Assembly: GCA_003221075.1 (NCBI GenBank)
Contig: QHUF01000014.1
Span: forward strand, 1 to 7,609
Source: Gemmatimonadota bacterium
GTDB lineage: Bacteria; Gemmatimonadota; Gemmatimonadetes; Gemmatimonadales; GWC2-71-9
Length of the DNA stretch: 7,609 bases
Direction: 5' to 3'
This document shows, piece after piece, positions 6,414 through 7,609 of the stretch; position 1 is the stretch's first letter; every line of letters begins with the position of its first letter. A program made the position numbers and the translations under genes. The notes beneath the pieces are model-generated. The model worked only from the letters and a program-made list of their open reading frames with translations, was not told the DNA's origin and did no database searches.

Positions 6414-7371
6414 ACCGGTCCGTCCCATCACGTTGGGTGAGATCCGGGACGCTCGGAAACGCATCGCCGGGACCATCGTTCGCACGCCGTTGGTCCGGCT
6501 GGAGCTCGGGCCGGGATCCCCCGACGTGCGGCTCAAGCTCGAGAACCTCCAACCGATCAACGCCTACAAACTGCGCGGCGCTGCCAACGCGGTCGCGCTG
6601 TTGTCCGATGCCGAGCGGCGGCGGGGCGTGTGGACGATCAGCGCCGGCAACGCCGGTCAGGGTGTGGCATACGCGGCGCGGGCCGCGGGCGTGCCGTGCA
6701 CGGTCGTCGCGATCGAGACGGCGCCCGCCGCGAAGCTCGAGCGCATGCGCGCGTTGGGCGCGAAGCTCGTGCTCGTGCCCTATGCGGTCGCCTGGCAGGC
6801 GCTCGATGACCGCTCGTATCCCGGCGTCGAGGGAACGTTCATCCATCCATTCGACGATCAGAACTTCATCACCGGTCACGCGACGATGGGCCTCGAGATT
6901 CTCGAGGATGCGCCGGACACCGCCGCCATCATCGCTGCGATCGGCGGTGGCGGCCTGATCACCGGCGTGGCCAGTGCCGTCAAAGCGTTGCGCCCTGAGA
7001 TTAAAGTGTGGGGCGCCGAGCCGGAGACCGCCGCGCCCGCCGCGCTCTCGTTTGCGAAAGGCTCGGCGCAGGTGTTTTCCGATTGGAAAGCCACGTTCGT
7101 CGATGGTGCGGGCGGCAAGAGTGTGTTTCCGCGGATGTGGCAACGCATGCAGCCGGTCGTGGACGGCTACATCGTGGTGAGCCTGGACGAGACAAAGCGC
7201 GCCATGCGCCTCATGGCCGAAAAGGCGCGCGTCATCGCCGAGGGAGCTGGTGCGCTCGGCCTAGCGGCAGCGCTCACCGGCAAGGCCGGTCCGGGTCCGA
7301 TCGTGGCCATTGTCTCCGGCGGCAATATCGACCTAGAGAAGTTCAGCGAGCTGATTACCGCTGCAGTCTGA
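6406..7371 (+). CDS. Threonine/serine dehydratase-like fold-type II PLP enzyme
   Basis: This encodes 321 residues from GTG 6406, overlapping the previous gene by 8 bp. This start places MLEPVRPITLGEIRDARKRI in front, where family members begin. TTG 6433 is an in-frame alternative but would cut off the conserved 'ITL.EI'. Fold-type II landmarks: Lys55 in QPINAYKLRGA is the expected PLP Schiff-base lysine; SAGNAGQGVAYAAR (79-92) corresponds to the usual SSGNHAQG substrate loop; GGGGL (180-184) is the phosphate-binding glycine loop; SGGN (304-307) is the C-terminal ring-binding motif. There is no C-terminal ACT regulatory domain, so it is the short, catabolic or racemase-like type rather than biosynthetic IlvA. 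Deviations are NAYK instead of the common GSFK and SAGNAGQ with no histidine, which suggest a divergent substrate. Possible reactions are dehydration of threonine, serine or 3-hydroxyaspartate, or racemisation. Its neighbour is an ornithine cyclodeaminase-family reductase that could act on an imine product. It is the last gene of the + strand run. Confidence 0.88.
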   Translation: MLEPVRPITLGEIRDARKRIAGTIVRTPLVRLELGPGSPDVRLKLENLQPINAYKLRGAANAVALLSDAERRRGVWTISAGNAGQGVAYAARAAGVPCTVVAIETAPAAKLERMRALGAKLVLVPYAVAWQALDDRSYPGVEGTFIHPFDDQNFITGHATMGLEILEDAPDTAAIIAAIGGGGLITGVASAVKALRPEIKVWGAEPETAAPAALSFAKGSAQVFSDWKATFVDGAGGKSVFPRMWQRMQPVVDGYIVVSLDETKRAMRLMAEKARVIAEGAGALGLAAALTGKAGPGPIVAIVSGGNIDLEKFSELITAAV

Positions 7372-7389
7372 TGGCCTCACCGGTCCCTG

Positions 7390-7413
7390 TCGCTAGCGAA
7401 CCCGCCCTAGCGA
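7390..7413. terminator. Possible bidirectional stem-loop between convergent genes
   Basis: TCGCTAG (7390-7396) and CTAGCGA (7407-7413) are perfect inverted repeats, giving a 7-bp stem with a 10-nt loop. They lie in the 43-bp gap (7372-7414) between the + strand stop at 7371 and the - strand stop at 7415. Position and symmetry suit a terminator serving both genes. There is no T-run after either arm, so a classical intrinsic terminator is not supported. The left arm and the bases after it (7390-7399) also form a 10-bp palindrome, TCGCTAGCGA, which gives an alternative fold. Confidence 0.35.
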
Positions 7414-7414
7414 T

Positions 7415-7609
7415 TCAGAAACCTGGCGTGAACCCGGCGAAAGCCACGTACTTTTGCTGGTAGTACGATGGGTCGTAGTCACCCACCCCTACAGTCCCGG
7501 TCAGTCGCGTGGGCACCCCGCCCGACGCAGAAACCTCCCACAGATCCCAATCAAAGACTTCGTTGCCCCGATTGCTGTGGAAGACGATGGACCTGCCATC
7601 ATTCGCCCA
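7415..7609 (-). CDS. TolB/PD40-type beta-propeller protein, C-terminal end (5' truncated)
   Basis: On the - strand the frame is open from the window edge (7609) to TGA at 7417-7415, giving 64 C-terminal residues. It reads WANDGRSIVFHSNRG, then WDLWEVSASGG, then VPTRLTGTVGVGDYDP, ending YVAFAGFTPGF. The pattern 'W..DG..I.F.S.R....DLW......G..TRLT' is the classic PD40/WD40-like (TolB) propeller blade, here the last one or two blades. The rest of the gene, including any signal peptide, protein kinase or peptidase domain, lies outside the window. Such blades occur in TolB-like periplasmic proteins, in prolyl oligopeptidase-like peptidases and in serine/threonine kinases common in Acidobacteria and Gemmatimonadota. 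Because the chain ends within the propeller, a C-terminal peptidase domain is ruled out. It converges on the + strand cluster with a 43-bp gap. Confidence 0.75.
   Translation of the reverse strand, partial: WANDGRSIVFHSNRGNEVFDWDLWEVSASGGVPTRLTGTVGVGDYDPSYYQQKYVAFAGFTPGF

Noticed and set aside
6352..7143. A 263-codon open frame on the - strand opposite the PLP enzyme
   Set aside because: It is Arg/Gly/His-rich with no family resemblance and lies antisense to conserved PLP-enzyme motifs.
5529..7371. Labelling the last two + strand genes eutC and eutB (ectoine utilisation)
   Set aside because: The two-family pairing fits, but no other ectoine genes are present and the RPDWRELDDD segment does not look like what I recall of EutC. 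The label would be over-specific.
1..7609. CRISPR arrays, tRNA/rRNA genes, transposases or long direct repeats
   Set aside because: The window is almost fully occupied by coding sequence. No regularly spaced repeats, tRNA-like arms or transposase motifs were seen on either strand.

Overview
The window looks like chromosomal DNA from a high-GC, Gram-negative-type bacterium with an outer membrane. A predicted outer-membrane beta-barrel, two lipobox-bearing lipoproteins, a fragment of a BNR/sortilin-like exported protein and a fragment of a TolB/PD40-type propeller protein fit Gemmatimonadota or Acidobacteriota best. This assignment is inferred from gene families only; no rRNA or marker gene is present.

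Layout, + strand: six genes are packed head to tail. (1) 3-902 is the 3' end of a large BNR/VPS10-sortilin-like protein. (2) 899-1729 is a TorF-like outer-membrane beta-barrel candidate with a signal peptide. (3) 1726-3861 is a complete neutral/alkaline ceramidase predicted to be a lipoprotein. (4) 3884-5524 is a lipoprotein made of PQQ-type beta-propeller repeats. (5) 5529-6413 is an ornithine cyclodeaminase/mu-crystallin family NAD(P)-dependent enzyme. (6) 6406-7371 is a threonine/serine dehydratase-like fold-type II PLP enzyme. Junctions are 4-bp overlap, 4-bp overlap, 22-bp gap, 4-bp gap and 8-bp overlap, so co-transcription with translational coupling is likely. On the - strand, 7415-7609 is the 3' end of a PD40/TolB-like propeller gene that converges on the cluster. 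The 43-bp gap between them holds an inverted repeat that could end transcription from both sides.

The cluster seems to have two parts. The first four genes encode envelope or secreted proteins, with the ceramidase as the only confidently assigned enzyme; it would cleave the amide bond of ceramides outside the cytoplasm. The last two encode a cytoplasmic pair, a PLP dehydratase/racemase-like enzyme and an imine-reductase-like enzyme. This pairing recurs in amino-acid-derivative pathways such as ectoine utilisation, the beta-hydroxyaspartate cycle and diaminopropionate synthesis. Here the catalytic aspartate of true ornithine cyclodeaminase appears to be a threonine, so plain ornithine cyclisation is unlikely. 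Whether the two parts share substrates cannot be decided from the sequence.

No RNA genes, CRISPR arrays, insertion sequences or long repeats were found.
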